Positions 46,759 to 59,274 of a DNA stretch of 64,000 nucleotides are shown here, piece after piece. The notes under the pieces are model-generated. The model saw nothing but the letters and a program-made list of their open reading frames with translations, was not told the DNA's origin and did not search any database. This stretch comes from Alkalibacillus filiformis. Lineage in GTDB: Bacteria > Bacillota > Bacilli > Bacillales > Alkalibacillaceae. The stretch covers positions 1 through 64,000 of the forward strand of contig NZ_JAUSUP010000009.1 of the NCBI RefSeq assembly GCF_030814115.1. The letters are read 5' to 3'. Numbering within the stretch: the first letter of the stretch is position 1; every line of letters begins with the position of its first letter. The translations under genes were made by a program, and so were the position numbers.

Positions 46759-47706
46759 CTATTTTTCAAGGAGATCGCCTTTTCTCAGTTTTTCAGCGTA
46801 TTCGTCGATTTTACGGAAACGGTGGTTCAATCCGGATTTACTAATTGTACCTGACTCCGCTAAATCGACTAGCTCTTTCAATGATACTTCTTGATGCTTC
46901 ATTCTTAGCTCTGCTGCTTCTCTTAACTTCTCTGGTAATGATTCGATGCCAACGACTGCATCAATATAGCGAATATTCTCCACTTGTCTAAAAGCAGCAC
47001 CGATCGTTTTGTTTAAGTTAGCTGTTTCACAGTTAACAAGTCGATTCACCGAGTTACGCATATCGCGCATAATTCTTACGTCTTCAAACTTAAGCAAAGC
47101 TTGATGAGCGCCAATTAAAATAAGTAACTCAGTAATCTTCTCCGCTTCCTTCAAATACGTAATGAAACCTTTTTTACGTTCATGTGTTTTGGCATGTAGA
47201 TTAAAGTCATTCATTAAGTCAACGATTGCTTCATTATGCTCTTCATAAAGTGTAAAAATCTCTAAATGGTATGAAGACGTTTCAGGGTTATTTACGGATC
47301 CTCCTGCTAAAAACGCCCCTCTTAAATAAGACTTTTTACAGCACTCATTTTGTAAATATTGTTCAGATATTTGGCGTTTAAATGTGAAAGGTTCTTCTAA
47401 TATGCCAAGCTCAGTTAAGACGTGTTTGACCCCTTCATTCATTCGAACGATATATATATTGTTTTTCTTTAATCGCATTTTTTTACGTACAAGTAATTCG
47501 ACACGCATATCATATAGGTTCTTAATTAACGTATAAATTCGCCTTGCGATCGCTGCATTTTCAGTTTGCACATCCAGAATGTATAGACGGTTAGAAAATG
47601 ACAGTGAACCATTCATACGAATAAGCGCAGACAGTTCCGATTGTTTACAACAATCGTCTGTTTGAATGCCTGTTAGTTCTTTTTTAGTTTCTGAAGCAAA
47701 TGACAT
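46759..47706 (-). CDS. whiA: WhiA, DNA-binding regulator of cell division/development
   Basis: 315 residues. N-terminal LAGLIDADG-homing-endonuclease-like domain ([17 protein letters not shown] region) without endonuclease residues, and a C-terminal helix-turn-helix ([33 protein letters not shown]). Lies in the conserved rapZ-yvcK-whiA-crh group. Confidence 0.96.
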   Translation of the reverse strand: MSFASETKKELTGIQTDDCCKQSELSALIRMNGSLSFSNRLYILDVQTENAAIARRIYTLIKNLYDMRVELLVRKKMRLKKNNIYIVRMNEGVKHVLTELGILEEPFTFKRQISEQYLQNECCKKSYLRGAFLAGGSVNNPETSSYHLEIFTLYEEHNEAIVDLMNDFNLHAKTHERKKGFITYLKEAEKITELLILIGAHQALLKFEDVRIMRDMRNSVNRLVNCETANLNKTIGAAFRQVENIRYIDAVVGIESLPEKLREAAELRMKHQEVSLKELVDLAESGTISKSGLNHRFRKIDEYAEKLRKGDLLEK

Positions 47707-47739
47707 AGTAATTCCCCTTCAATTCAAAACTCACTTTCA

Positions 47740-48696
47740 TTATAACAAGTTATAGAGAAGTTTAGCGATTTTATGCTCATGGTGTTTTAATGTTCCATCA
47801 GAATGTAAATCAGCTATATCTCCTTCAATGACTTGCACTTTCATATCATTTAATTGCTCGTAATCACAAACAACGGGTTCCGCCAATTCTTTTTCGTACT
47901 CTTGTTTAATAGTACGCTCAATTTGCTGACCGTGAACAACAATTCCATCAACAAATGAGCTACCGACATGGCCATGGAGCGCTTCAACATGTTCAGAAGC
48001 TAAATATCCACGCGTTTCACCGTACTGGGTCATGACGTTACACACATAGACAGTTTTCGCGTTTGTTTGACGTAATGCGTCTTTTATTTCCTCGGAAATC
48101 AAATTTGGGACAATGCTCGTATACAAACTTCCCGGTGCTATGACAATAAGTTCGGCTTGCTCAATTGCTTTTACCGCTTCTGGCAAAGGTTGAATTTTCG
48201 GTGGGTCATAGAAAACACGCTTTATTTTTTTATTCACTTTAGGAATATTTGATTCTCCACGGACGACTGTTCCGTCTTCGAATTCTGCTTTTAAGTACAT
48301 ATTTTCATTCGCGATTGGATAAATACGCCCTTTCACGTTAAATACGCGTGAAATCTCTTTTATTCCTTTATAAAAATCGCCTGTAATTGACGTCATTCCA
48401 GCTAAGATTAGATTACCTAGCGCATGACCTGAAAGACCATCTCCACTATCAAAACGGTGTTGAAACAACTTTAATAAAGTCGGCTCAACATCGGACATCG
48501 AGGCGATCACTTTTCGAATGTCTCCTGGGGCTGGAATATCTAAATCTTCTCGCAGACGCCCAGAACTACCACCATCATCTGAAACTGTAACAATTGCTGA
48601 TAAGTTGATCGGGAATTTCCTTAAACCACGGAGTAGTACAGGCATTCCTGTACCACCACCGATCACGACTACTTTAGGTCCGTTCACATCTGTCAT
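47740..48696 (-). CDS. yvcK: YvcK/MgfK, gluconeogenesis factor
   Basis: 318 residues of the CofD/UPF0052 family. N-terminal [47 protein letters not shown], and [14 protein letters not shown]. Needed for growth on gluconeogenic carbon and for cell-wall synthesis in B. subtilis; binds UDP-sugars. Start ATG overlaps the rapZ stop in ATGA. Confidence 0.96.
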   Translation of the reverse strand: MTDVNGPKVVVIGGGTGMPVLLRGLRKFPINLSAIVTVSDDGGSSGRLREDLDIPAPGDIRKVIASMSDVEPTLLKLFQHRFDSGDGLSGHALGNLILAGMTSITGDFYKGIKEISRVFNVKGRIYPIANENMYLKAEFEDGTVVRGESNIPKVNKKIKRVFYDPPKIQPLPEAVKAIEQAELIVIAPGSLYTSIVPNLISEEIKDALRQTNAKTVYVCNVMTQYGETRGYLASEHVEALHGHVGSSFVDGIVVHGQQIERTIKQEYEKELAEPVVCDYEQLNDMKVQVIEGDIADLHSDGTLKHHEHKIAKLLYNLL

Positions 48697-49577
48697 GATT
48701 TCTTAACCTTACCTTTCCCAATATCACGGTGATAAACGTGTGCTGTATAATCTTTTTGGACTATTTCAGAAATTTTCTGCGCTAAGGCTACTGAACGGTG
48801 TTGACCACCCGTACACCCAATACCAATCACTAACTGACTTTTACCTTCTCTTTGATATTGTGGCAGCATAAATTCTAATAAATCCGTTAGCTTTCTTAAA
48901 AAGTTGCGAGTTTCTTTCCATTTCATAACGTACGAAGAGACTTCTTGATTTAAGCCCGTTAACTCACGCATTGATTCGACATAATGGGGATTTGGCAAGA
49001 AGCGAACATCAAACACTAAATCGGCATCAATTGGAATACCGTGTTTGTACCCAAATGAAACTAATTGAATTGAAAAGACGTGCTGTTTTTGTTCTTTATA
49101 TTGACCAATAATTTTCTCGCGTAGCTGTCGAGCTGATAATTCTGACGTATCAATAATTGTTTGCGAACGTCCTTTTAATTCATCTAAAATTTCCCGTTCT
49201 TGATTGATCCCATCTAAAGGTAATCCATTTGGCGCTAACGGGTGAGATCTTCTTGATTCTTTGTAGCGTTTGACGAGTGTTTCTTTGTTCGCATCTAAGA
49301 ATAGTATATGCTCTGCAATATCTTCATCAGTTGTGAACTGATTTAAATTGTCGTATAACGTATCGAAAAACTCTCGCCCTCTTAGGTCCATGACGACTGC
49401 GAGCTTTTTGTTCTCTTTATTTTCTTTCATTAATTCGAGAAACTTTGGAAGCAATGTAGGTGGTAAGTTATCGACACAAAAGTAACCTAGATCTTCTAAG
49501 CTTTGAACTGCTACAGTTTTCCCAGCACCAGACATGCCTGTAATAATAACTAATTCGACTTTATTACCGTTCCCCAT
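48693..49577 (-). CDS. rapZ: RapZ/YvcJ, RNase adaptor nucleotide-binding protein
   Basis: About 294 residues. Walker A GMSGAGKT near the N-terminus, Walker B-like [11 protein letters not shown], and the C-terminal [16 protein letters not shown] motif. YvcJ hydrolyses nucleotides and affects competence in B. subtilis. GAGGG lies eight bases before ATG 49577. First of four overlapping or close genes; the Nudix gene yvcI found before it in B. subtilis is absent. Confidence 0.94.
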   Translation of the reverse strand: MGNGNKVELVIITGMSGAGKTVAVQSLEDLGYFCVDNLPPTLLPKFLELMKENKENKKLAVVMDLRGREFFDTLYDNLNQFTTDEDIAEHILFLDANKETLVKRYKESRRSHPLAPNGLPLDGINQEREILDELKGRSQTIIDTSELSARQLREKIIGQYKEQKQHVFSIQLVSFGYKHGIPIDADLVFDVRFLPNPHYVESMRELTGLNQEVSSYVMKWKETRNFLRKLTDLLEFMLPQYQREGKSQLVIGIGCTGGQHRSVALAQKISEIVQKDYTAHVYHRDIGKGKVKKS

Positions 49578-49697
49578 GACCATCACCCTCACGTTCGAAA
49601 TAAGTTCTACTTATCATTATACATTGAAAAGGAAGTGATGACTATGAATGGATGTTGAACAGTTTTGGTATTTGGTAGAAATTTTAAAGAAGGACAG

Positions 49698-49729
49698 AAA
49701 AGACACAGGCAGAAAAATCTACCTGTGTC
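49698..49729 (-). terminator. terminator after trxB
   Basis: GACACAGG (49702-49709) and CCTGTGTC (49722-49729) with further inner AGA/TCT pairs. On the minus strand TTTTC follows. It is 106 bases past the trxB stop. Confidence 0.7.
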
Positions 49730-49834
49730 CACAGAAGCTCTATATAGAATAAAGGGGGTCAATTATTTAAACCCATTATAACGTATCATTGTTTCATCCG
49801 TGTTACAACGCTATTAAAATGGAGTTACGGTTTA

Positions 49835-50833
<999 letters not shown>

Positions 50834-50896
50834 TTAAATTTACGTTGAGACGACAACTTTTCTGCTTATATCATATTGTCCTCTGAAAAGGGGTGC

Positions 50897-51910
50897 TTAT
50901 ACCCATCCGTGTGTTTTTAGCAGCTTGTCAAAAGAAGGATGATGTTCTTTAGCTTCTTCCCATAAAAAAGAGGCCTGTTTAGTTTTATTTATGCAATTTA
51001 AGGCATAACCGTACCATAAGTAATAACTTACATAATTCGTCATTTGCTCTTTGTTTAATTTTTTAAATCGTTCGATCGCCTCATTATAAGCATCGACTTG
51101 TGCAAGGGTGACCGCAAGCTTTAATTTTTTCTCATTATACGTTGGATAGATATTAAGAAGTTGATTTAAATAAGCCTCAAATTCTTCTTTGTTCCCCATG
51201 TGATAACTGAAATATGTTAAATTCATGCGACTGTTTAATGAAAGTTCATCTTGCTTTAACCATGCTTCTTCTAAAGCGACGGCTTCTTCATCGTGTCCAA
51301 GCTGAAACAATGCATACGCATACTCATGTTTAGCTGGCAAATATTCTGGATAGTAAACAGTCATTTCTTCTAACGTTTGGAGTGCTTCAGCCCACTCTTC
51401 ATGCTCTAAGTGATAAAAAGCTGTCTCTTGATATAGCATGAGCTCGTCTTCTTCATCAAACTCTATACCGTCGTCTTCAGCTTGTTCAACCATGACTTGC
51501 TCTAATAACTTGAGAAGTTCATTCGTCTCCTTAACGAAGTCACCTTCTGGATCTTCTTCAAGATACTTCTCTGCATTTTTTTTCGCTTCGTAAAAAAGTC
51601 CGAGGTGAGCATAGTTATTAGCTAGTAAATAATACGTATCAACATATGGTTGATTACTGTTTAACACTTGCTGCAATAAGTCATTGGAACGATGATACTG
51701 GTGAACTTCTGTATATAAAACTGACATTTGGCATAAGTATAGCGTATTGTCAGGTTCGATTTCTAATGCTTTATTAAACCATTTCTCAGCTTTTTCAAAG
51801 TCTTTTCGTTTAAATGCTTTTACGCCATATGTAAAGTAAAAGTCACCATCATGACGAAAAGTCGCTATATTGTTTGGCATTTCATTTTGTCCATGATGTG
51901 TCGTTTGCAT
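50897..51910 (-). CDS. tetratricopeptide repeat protein, YvcD-like
   Basis: 337 residues made of TPR helices: FTYGVKAFKRKDFEKAEKWFNKALEIEPDN is a canonical repeat, followed by about six more divergent ones, with an acidic insert near residues 130-150. Protein-interaction scaffold, exact partner unknown. Position next to trxB matches yvcD of B. subtilis, although that protein is longer. AGGAGG before ATG. Confidence 0.8.
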   Translation of the reverse strand: MQTTHHGQNEMPNNIATFRHDGDFYFTYGVKAFKRKDFEKAEKWFNKALEIEPDNTLYLCQMSVLYTEVHQYHRSNDLLQQVLNSNQPYVDTYYLLANNYAHLGLFYEAKKNAEKYLEEDPEGDFVKETNELLKLLEQVMVEQAEDDGIEFDEEDELMLYQETAFYHLEHEEWAEALQTLEEMTVYYPEYLPAKHEYAYALFQLGHDEEAVALEEAWLKQDELSLNSRMNLTYFSYHMGNKEEFEAYLNQLLNIYPTYNEKKLKLAVTLAQVDAYNEAIERFKKLNKEQMTNYVSYYLWYGYALNCINKTKQASFLWEEAKEHHPSFDKLLKTHGWV

Positions 51911-52054
51911 AAAAGCCTCCTATAGTCCTGATGAGCTAAGTATAACACACTATAATCCGACAAATCGAACAACAATTTGACATAGTTTTGAAAAAAATGA
52001 CTGTTTCAGGTTTTAGAGGAGTGGTTTAGTTTATTCATTTTCGCTTTTGGTTTT

Positions 52055-52261
52055 GGCGCTTGTTGTGGGCTTTTTGGCGCTTGTGAAAACTTTTAGGCGT
52101 TCGATGAGAGCTTTTGGCGCCCATGAAATTTTATTGGCACTCACCAAATTTATTTGGCGCTCGCATCTTTATCAGCGTTCACGGCATTTTATCAGCGCTC
52201 TCAGTACTTTTATCGGCGTTCGCGGATTTTTATCAGCGCTCACAGTAATTTTATCAGCGCT
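52055..52261. repeat. phased tandem repeat array, 11 units
   Basis: Core GGCGCT/AGCGCT (a few decayed) begins at 52055, 52076, 52096, 52116, 52136, 52156, 52174, 52194, 52215, 52235 and 52256: steps of 20-21, once 18. TTTGGCGCTC forms lie on the far side and ATCAGCGCTC forms nearest the glpD end. It fills most of the 400-base gap between the TPR gene and glpD. Confidence 0.85.
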
Positions 52262-52275
52262 CACCTTCTCAATAA

Positions 52276-52304
52276 AAAAGAAAAGTCGCCAAGGGGCGAC
52301 TTTT
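52276..52304 (-). terminator. terminator of glpFKD
   Basis: AAAAGTCGCC (52281-52290) and GGCGACTTTT (52295-52304) pair perfectly; on the minus strand CTTTTTT follows, just past glpD. Confidence 0.9.
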
Positions 52305-52312
52305 CCACTACA

Positions 52313-53959
52313 TCATGTTTGCTCCAACCGTGTTTCTTCCATCGTTTTATTTAACTCGGCTTTATATTGCTCGAATTGTTCATTTGTCCAATCGAAATAG
52401 CGAGCCATTTCTTTCATGATCGTTTCTTTATAAGTTTCGACCCAATCAATGTCGAAAAACAGTCCGCTCGTTCTTCTAATTAAGAAGTCTGTTGGCTTGT
52501 AAACCATCTCGTAGTCGAGGCAGTATTGTAATTCGGCTAATACGTCTTTCGGTAAGTCGGTTTCGTCAGTTAACGCATAATAGTTGTCCAACACTAGGCG
52601 GGTATTTGCGCCATAGCGGTTTACCCAGCGTAAGACCATCTTTTTATCCAGTTCGTTTTGCTCTGCTTCACCAATCATCTCTTGGATGAATTTCGAAAAT
52701 CCGACTGATCCACCCACTTCACCGCCTGCTAATGGCAAGTGTTTCGTTTTACTTTTTTCAAATGTGTAGGCTAGCTCTGAATTTAGACGTTTTGCAACAA
52801 GGTCCATTACGTGTTCTGCCATTTTACGGTAGCCTGTTAACTTACCACCTGCAATGGATAGTAGGCCTGAATCTGACTCTAGCACTTCATCTTTACGCGA
52901 TATTTCTGAAGGGTCTTTTCCCTCTTCGTGAATGAGCGGGCGAATGCCAGCCCAAGAAGACTGTATATCATCATGCGTTAATCCAACATCTGGGAACATG
53001 AATTCTATTGCATCCATAATATAGTCGCGATCTTCATCTGTTGCTGTTGGGTTTACTAAGTCTTCTTCATAATGTGTGTCCGTTGTTCCTACGTAAGTTT
53101 TGCCATCTCGCGGGATCGCAAAGACCATTCTGTCATCTGGTGTGTCAAAATAAATCGCTTGGCTTAATGGGAATTTTTCTTGGTCAAAAACTAAGTGAAC
53201 ACCCTTCGTATGGAAAAGTTGTTTACCTTTTTTCGATTGATCCATCGTACGAACTTCATCAACCCAAGGACCTGCAGCATTAATGACGTGGAAGCCGTGA
53301 ATGTCATGCTCTTGGTTGTCAGTTAAGTCTTTTACTTTAACACCATAAACTTTTCCATCGTTGTAAAGCAGTTGTTCAACTTTCATATAGTTAAAAGCAT
53401 GAGCACCGTTTTCGACAGCTTTTTTCATGACTTCGATCGTTAATCTCGCATCATCTGTTTTATATTCAACGTAGTAGCCGCTACCTTTTAACCCGTCCTC
53501 TTTAAGCAACGGTTCACGATCTAGTGTCACGTCTTTTGATAACATTTTACGGCGTTCAGTCTTTTTAACACCTGCCAAAAAGTCATAAACGCGAAGGCCT
53601 ACACTCGTTGATAACGGACCAAAATTACCGCCTTTATAAAACGGGAGCATCATCCATTCTGGTGTTGTAATGTGTGGACCGTTTTCATATACAATCTCAC
53701 GTTCTTTTCCAACTTCAGCGACAAGTTTAATCTCGAAATTTTTCAAGTAACGTAAACCACCGTGAACGAGTTTCGTTGAGCGGCTTGACGTTCCTGCTGC
53801 GAAGTCTTGCATTTCTAATACAGCTACTTTATAGCCTCGTGTAGCAGCATCTAAGGCAATTCCTGCTCCAGTAATACCACCACCGATGACAAGCACATCA
53901 AATTGGTCTTTCAATACTTGTTTATGTTCTTGACGTTGTTTGTTTGTAAATGTGCTCAT
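52313..53959 (-). CDS. glpD: aerobic glycerol-3-phosphate dehydrogenase
   Basis: 548 residues. FAD-binding DVLVIGGGITGAGIALDAATRG, then DFAAGTSSRSTKLVHGGLRYL, and the C-terminal helical domain. Oxidises glycerol-3-phosphate to dihydroxyacetone phosphate at the membrane and feeds quinones. 21 bases after glpK, so it forms one operon with glpFK, unlike B. subtilis where glpD has its own promoter. Confidence 0.97.
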   Translation of the reverse strand: MSTFTNKQRQEHKQVLKDQFDVLVIGGGITGAGIALDAATRGYKVAVLEMQDFAAGTSSRSTKLVHGGLRYLKNFEIKLVAEVGKEREIVYENGPHITTPEWMMLPFYKGGNFGPLSTSVGLRVYDFLAGVKKTERRKMLSKDVTLDREPLLKEDGLKGSGYYVEYKTDDARLTIEVMKKAVENGAHAFNYMKVEQLLYNDGKVYGVKVKDLTDNQEHDIHGFHVINAAGPWVDEVRTMDQSKKGKQLFHTKGVHLVFDQEKFPLSQAIYFDTPDDRMVFAIPRDGKTYVGTTDTHYEEDLVNPTATDEDRDYIMDAIEFMFPDVGLTHDDIQSSWAGIRPLIHEEGKDPSEISRKDEVLESDSGLLSIAGGKLTGYRKMAEHVMDLVAKRLNSELAYTFEKSKTKHLPLAGGEVGGSVGFSKFIQEMIGEAEQNELDKKMVLRWVNRYGANTRLVLDNYYALTDETDLPKDVLAELQYCLDYEMVYKPTDFLIRRTSGLFFDIDWVETYKETIMKEMARYFDWTNEQFEQYKAELNKTMEETRLEQT

Positions 53960-53980
53960 TTAAAACATCCTTTCTAATCC

Positions 53981-55507
<1,527 letters not shown>

Positions 55508-56314
55508 TTAGTATTCTAATTGAGCTTTTTTAACCTCAATTTTCGCTGCTGAATAAAAAATTGCCATGATTAACAGTGATAGTAACCAAAATGCTAATGA
55601 AAACTGTTCTTTAAAAATCGCCATGTAAAATGCTCCACCATATGCGCCACCTAAAAGCGGCCCAAACAACGGAACCCAAGCGTAACCCCAATCAGATGAG
55701 CCTTTCCCTGGAATCGGCAAAAAGGTGTGCGCCAATCTCGGTCCTAGATCACGTGCTGGGTTTATCGCATAACCCGTTGTTCCACCAAGTGACATACCAA
55801 TTACTACTATTAGTAGCCCGACAATGACGGGATTTAACCCTTCTGTAAATTCATTTGCTCCTATAAACAATAATCCCATAACGAGCATAAATGTACCAAT
55901 CATTTCGCTTACTAAATTTGACAAAGGACTACGAATGGCTGGATCTGTTGCAAACACCGCTAACTTTGCTCCTTGGTCGTCAGTTGCTCCCCAATGCGGT
56001 AAGTAGTGAAAGAAGACGACAATCGCACCAATGACCGCTCCAATCATTTGCGCCACTATGTATAAAGGTACTTCACTCCATGGGAAATCTCCTGCTGTTG
56101 CAAGTCCTAAAGTTACTGCAGGATTTAAGTGAGCATCACTAATTTGCCCAACAGCATAAACACCCATCGTAACAGCAATTCCCCAAGCAATTGTAATGAC
56201 GACCCAACCAGAGCCTTCTGCTTTTGATTTTTTCAATACGACGCCACCAACAACTCCTGCACCAAAAATAATCAAAATCATCGTGCCAATGACTTCACCC
56301 ATAAATTCTGTCAT
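55508..56314 (-). CDS. glpF: glycerol uptake facilitator (aquaglyceroporin)
   Basis: About 268 residues, six membrane helices of the MIP family. The two pore boxes read NPA: LNPAVTLGLA and NPARDLGPR, the second with Asp typical of glycerol channels. Start ATG 56314 has AGGAGG upstream. First gene of glpFKD. Confidence 0.95.
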   Translation of the reverse strand: MTEFMGEVIGTMILIIFGAGVVGGVVLKKSKAEGSGWVVITIAWGIAVTMGVYAVGQISDAHLNPAVTLGLATAGDFPWSEVPLYIVAQMIGAVIGAIVVFFHYLPHWGATDDQGAKLAVFATDPAIRSPLSNLVSEMIGTFMLVMGLLFIGANEFTEGLNPVIVGLLIVVIGMSLGGTTGYAINPARDLGPRLAHTFLPIPGKGSSDWGYAWVPLFGPLLGGAYGGAFYMAIFKEQFSLAFWLLSLLIMAIFYSAAKIEVKKAQLEY

Positions 56315-56382
56315 CGTTTCTCCTCCTGATGTTATTCCTTTATTACAAAAATTTGAAACATAGACAGTGGCGAGTTTAAACA

Positions 56383-56452
56383 TAAAAAATCCACACGTAC
56401 TTAAACTACACCCAAAAAGGTTTGTAGTTTAAACACATGTGGATCTCCTAAA
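56383..56452 (-). promoter_or_regulatory. GlpP-controlled leader terminator
   Basis: ATCCACACGTACTTAAACTACA-like left arm (56389-56410) and its inverted copy (56423-56444) form a stem of about 22 bases with few mismatches and a 12-base loop, then TTTTTT on the minus strand, between the promoter and glpF. GlpP bound with glycerol-3-phosphate should prevent termination here, as in B. subtilis. Confidence 0.85.
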
Positions 56453-56482
56453 CTCCGCCACGACAATATTAACTTATCTTTA

Positions 56483-56511
56483 AATTTATCAAAGCTTGTA
56501 AACGCTGTCAA
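56483..56511 (-). promoter_or_regulatory. glpFKD promoter with overlapping cre site
   Basis: TTGACA (56511-56506), 17 bases, TAAATT (56488-56483) on the minus strand. The CcpA site TGTAAACGCTGTCA (56497-56510) matches the cre consensus at every fixed position and overlaps the -35, so CcpA-Hpr(Ser-P) or CcpA-Crh-P should repress glycerol use when glucose is present. Confidence 0.8.
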
Positions 56512-56515
56512 TGAA

Positions 56516-57079
56516 TTAAGATAAGTTGAAATCCCAAAGCTCTTTTAAAGACGTTGAAATTGCTGTCGCACCAGCTTGGATCGCCTCGTCAACATCTTGT
56601 TGTGTTCGAATTAAACCACCAGCAATAATTTTAATGTTATGCTCATCCAAGGTTGATTTGATGTCTGAAATCACGTGAGGCATAACGCCAGGTAAAACTT
56701 CAACAAAGTCTGGCTTTGTTTGTTCAACTAGATTTAAATTGTGCTCAATCGCTTGACTATCAATTAAAAACATCCGTTGAATCGCTGTTAATTTATACTT
56801 TTTAGCCAATTGAATGACGTTCGTACGTGTCGAGATGATCCCATCTGGCTTCACATCTTGTCCGAGATATTCCATTCCGTAGTTATCCGTTTTTAATCCT
56901 TGAATTAAATCAGCGTGTACGATCACTTTTTTATTTGCCCGCTTAGCGTACTTCACCATCGATTTTAACGATGAAATTCTCGTTTCTAGTAGGACGATGA
57001 CTTCTGTATCACTTTCTAACAACTTATCATAGTCTTTCATTTGTTTAACAGCTGGTAAAATGCGTTGATTATGTAACAT
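56516..57079 (-). CDS. glpP: GlpP, glycerol uptake operon antiterminator
   Basis: 187 residues, a TIM-barrel-like RNA-binding antiterminator of the GlpP family: VLLETRISSLKSMVKYAKRANKKVIVHADLIQGL and PDFVEVLPGVMPHVISDI and IIAGGLIRTQQDVDEAIQAGATAISTS. With glycerol-3-phosphate it stops termination in the glpF leader. Its ATG (57079) overlaps the end of yvoF by 11 bases with GGGAG in the yvoF end, so it is translated with that operon. Confidence 0.95.
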   Translation of the reverse strand: MLHNQRILPAVKQMKDYDKLLESDTEVIVLLETRISSLKSMVKYAKRANKKVIVHADLIQGLKTDNYGMEYLGQDVKPDGIISTRTNVIQLAKKYKLTAIQRMFLIDSQAIEHNLNLVEQTKPDFVEVLPGVMPHVISDIKSTLDEHNIKIIAGGLIRTQQDVDEAIQAGATAISTSLKELWDFNLS

Positions 57080-57620
57080 CTCGGTTGCTCCCTTCTGTTT
57101 CAAGGTGAGATTGTGTACGCATTTTTTCTTCGCGTTCTTCTTTCGTATAAATTACGCGCATCGGATTACCGCCAACGAACGCACCAGCTGGCACATCTTC
57201 ATGGACTAACGTTGCTGCTGAAACGATCGCACCATCACCAATTGTCACACCAGGTAAAATCGTCGTATTCGCACCAACCATCACTTCATCACCAATGATC
57301 ACATCACCTAAGCGATACTCTTCAATTAAGTATTCGTGGGCTAAAATCGTCGTGTTATAACCCACGATACTATTTTTACCGATTGAAATTTTCTCAGGAA
57401 ACATGACATCAGGCATAACCATGAGCGCTAATGCAGTTTCGTTATCGATTTTCATTTTTAAAAAGTTGCGGTATAGCCAATTTTTTAGCTTCAGTGAAGG
57501 CGAGTAACGGCCTAACTGAATGACGATAAAATTTTTACACACTTTTAATAACGGGACGGTTTTATAAATTTGCCATAGCGAATTTGATTTTGTAACCGGG
57601 TAACGCTTCGTTTTCCGCAT
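57069..57620 (-). CDS. yvoF: YvoF, acyltransferase of the hexapeptide-repeat family
   Basis: 183 residues. A left-handed beta helix with hexapeptide repeats is visible: IGKNSIVGYNTTILAHEYLI, VIIGDEVMVGANTTILPGVTIGDGAIVSAATLVHEDVPAGAFVGGNPM. It may acetylate a sugar or other acceptor; substrate unknown. AAGGAG overlaps the ppaX stop. Part of hprK-lgt-yvoD-ppaX-yvoF as in B. subtilis. Confidence 0.9.
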   Translation of the reverse strand: MRKTKRYPVTKSNSLWQIYKTVPLLKVCKNFIVIQLGRYSPSLKLKNWLYRNFLKMKIDNETALALMVMPDVMFPEKISIGKNSIVGYNTTILAHEYLIEEYRLGDVIIGDEVMVGANTTILPGVTIGDGAIVSAATLVHEDVPAGAFVGGNPMRVIYTKEEREEKMRTQSHLETEGSNRDVT

Positions 57621-57624
57621 CCGA

Positions 57625-58263
57625 TCACTCCTTAATAATATCAATTAAGTCAGATATATGGTTTAACACATAGTCTGGATTTAACGACTCCATATAATCT
57701 CTACCTTTTGCTGACCAACCGACTGCTGCGGTTTTCGTTCCGGCATTTTGACCAGCATGAATATCATGAGAATTGTCACCAACCATTAATGTTGTCTCTA
57801 GTGTACCATTTAAAGCATGCATCCCTTTAAGAACAGGCTCTGGATCTGGTTTTGCTTGACTCACATGGTCTAAACCAATTACAACATCAAAAAATTCATC
57901 TAAACCCGTCAGTTCTAACCCTTTACGAGCCGTTTTTTCAATTTTTGTCGTGACAATCGCCATCGGATAGCCGAATTCATGTAATGACTTAATCGTTTCA
58001 TAAACACCATCATACATTTCGATATAGGCATCATGATGAAGTGCATTGTGTTCACGATACGTTTTCATCATTTGTTCGGACTGCCCTTCGTCAAGCTTGT
58101 CCATCGTATCTTTTAACGGTGGCCCGATAAAAGGTAAAATCTCTTCTTTCGTGTAATCTCTACCTAAATGTTCTTTAAACGTATGTTGGAATGACGCAAC
58201 AATTAATTCATTTGAATCAATTAATGTGCCATCTAAATCGAATAACAATGTTTTAATCGTCAT
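57625..58263 (-). CDS. ppaX: PpaX, pyrophosphatase (HAD family)
   Basis: 212 residues. HAD motifs FDLDGTLIDS (I), VTTKIEKTARK (II) and GDNSHDIHAGQNAG (IV/V). In B. subtilis PpaX hydrolyses the pyrophosphate released by the HPr-P phosphorylase activity of HprK, explaining the gene link with hprK. Overlaps yvoD in ATGA. Confidence 0.92.
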   Translation of the reverse strand: MTIKTLLFDLDGTLIDSNELIVASFQHTFKEHLGRDYTKEEILPFIGPPLKDTMDKLDEGQSEQMMKTYREHNALHHDAYIEMYDGVYETIKSLHEFGYPMAIVTTKIEKTARKGLELTGLDEFFDVVIGLDHVSQAKPDPEPVLKGMHALNGTLETTLMVGDNSHDIHAGQNAGTKTAAVGWSAKGRDYMESLNPDYVLNHISDLIDIIKE

Positions 58264-59213
58264 GTTGGGACATCCTCACTTTCGGTTTTTATTTCCTTAT
58301 TCTTCTCGATTCTATTCCAAATATAAGCAACAAGTGCGGTTAGCAGTATCGCTGAAACGAGTCGTATGAGTAACAGCGGCCAGACTGGTATGCCTAGCGG
58401 GATAAAGACGAGTGTGTCTTCTATAACGGCGTGACAGGTTACTAAGAATATGAGTACGAGATACATATCTTTTTTCGAAACGCCGTCTTCTTGAACAGCT
58501 TGAATCATCAGTCCTGCACCATAAGCCAGGCCGATCGTTAAACCGGCAACCAACGTCATCGATGCGTTTTTCTCAACACCGATTACTTTTGTCATTGGTG
58601 CTAGCTTGTTAGACATCCAATCTAACCATTTCTTATCACGCATCCATTGAATACCGACCATTAACGGGATCACGATCGCCGCAAGTTGGAGAATACTTAA
58701 AAAGGCTGTCTGTACGGCAGCTAAGCTAATGTCTAACCAACCTTCTGGCGCAGGCCCCTCATTAGAAATTAAGCCGTACTGCGCCATTTCACCGCCGCCT
58801 TGCCAAAAAATATTAATCATAACAGCAGCAAAAACAGCTAGAAAAACACGCACAGCCATGATGATCCAAAAGTTCACTCCAACTTTGGCTGCAACAGCCG
58901 ATTCTATTATTAAGTTGTGAGAGAAAGATAACATGATTGCTAAAATGAAAACTTCCTTCACTGTAAAATCGAAACTGACAATAGCTCCAATACCTGCATA
59001 TAAGTTAAGAAGATTACCAAGGACGAGCGGGACAGCCGCTTCCCCTGGTAATCCTAAAAAGCTCATTAATGGTTCCAACCAACTAATAAAGATTGGAAAG
59101 ACAGGTGTATATCGAAGCATCATCACAATGACAGTGATCGGAAAAATGATTTTACTTAACGCCCAAGTGACAGACAGACCACTTAAGAGACCATTTTTCA
59201 GAGTAGATGCCAA
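58260..59213 (-). CDS. yvoD: YvoD, nucleoside-recognition (Gate) membrane protein
   Basis: 317 residues starting at TTG with AAAGGGAG upstream. Seven to nine hydrophobic segments and two Gate-domain blocks (GLSVTWALSKIIFPI...; AAIVIPLMVGIQWMRDKKWLDWM). Role unknown; the family also holds SpmA/SpmB. Conserved position between lgt and ppaX. Confidence 0.85.
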   Translation of the reverse strand: MASTLKNGLLSGLSVTWALSKIIFPITVIVMMLRYTPVFPIFISWLEPLMSFLGLPGEAAVPLVLGNLLNLYAGIGAIVSFDFTVKEVFILAIMLSFSHNLIIESAVAAKVGVNFWIIMAVRVFLAVFAAVMINIFWQGGGEMAQYGLISNEGPAPEGWLDISLAAVQTAFLSILQLAAIVIPLMVGIQWMRDKKWLDWMSNKLAPMTKVIGVEKNASMTLVAGLTIGLAYGAGLMIQAVQEDGVSKKDMYLVLIFLVTCHAVIEDTLVFIPLGIPVWPLLLIRLVSAILLTALVAYIWNRIEKNKEIKTESEDVPT

Positions 59214-59274
59214 TTATAAAACTCCCTTTTTGTTTTTTCTTTGTTTGGTGAGGTGAGCAGTGCGCTGATTTTTT

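Noticed and set aside
52047-52400. Reading frames over the second array and into glpD
   Set aside because: Same repeat-driven translation, opposite to the real glpD gene.
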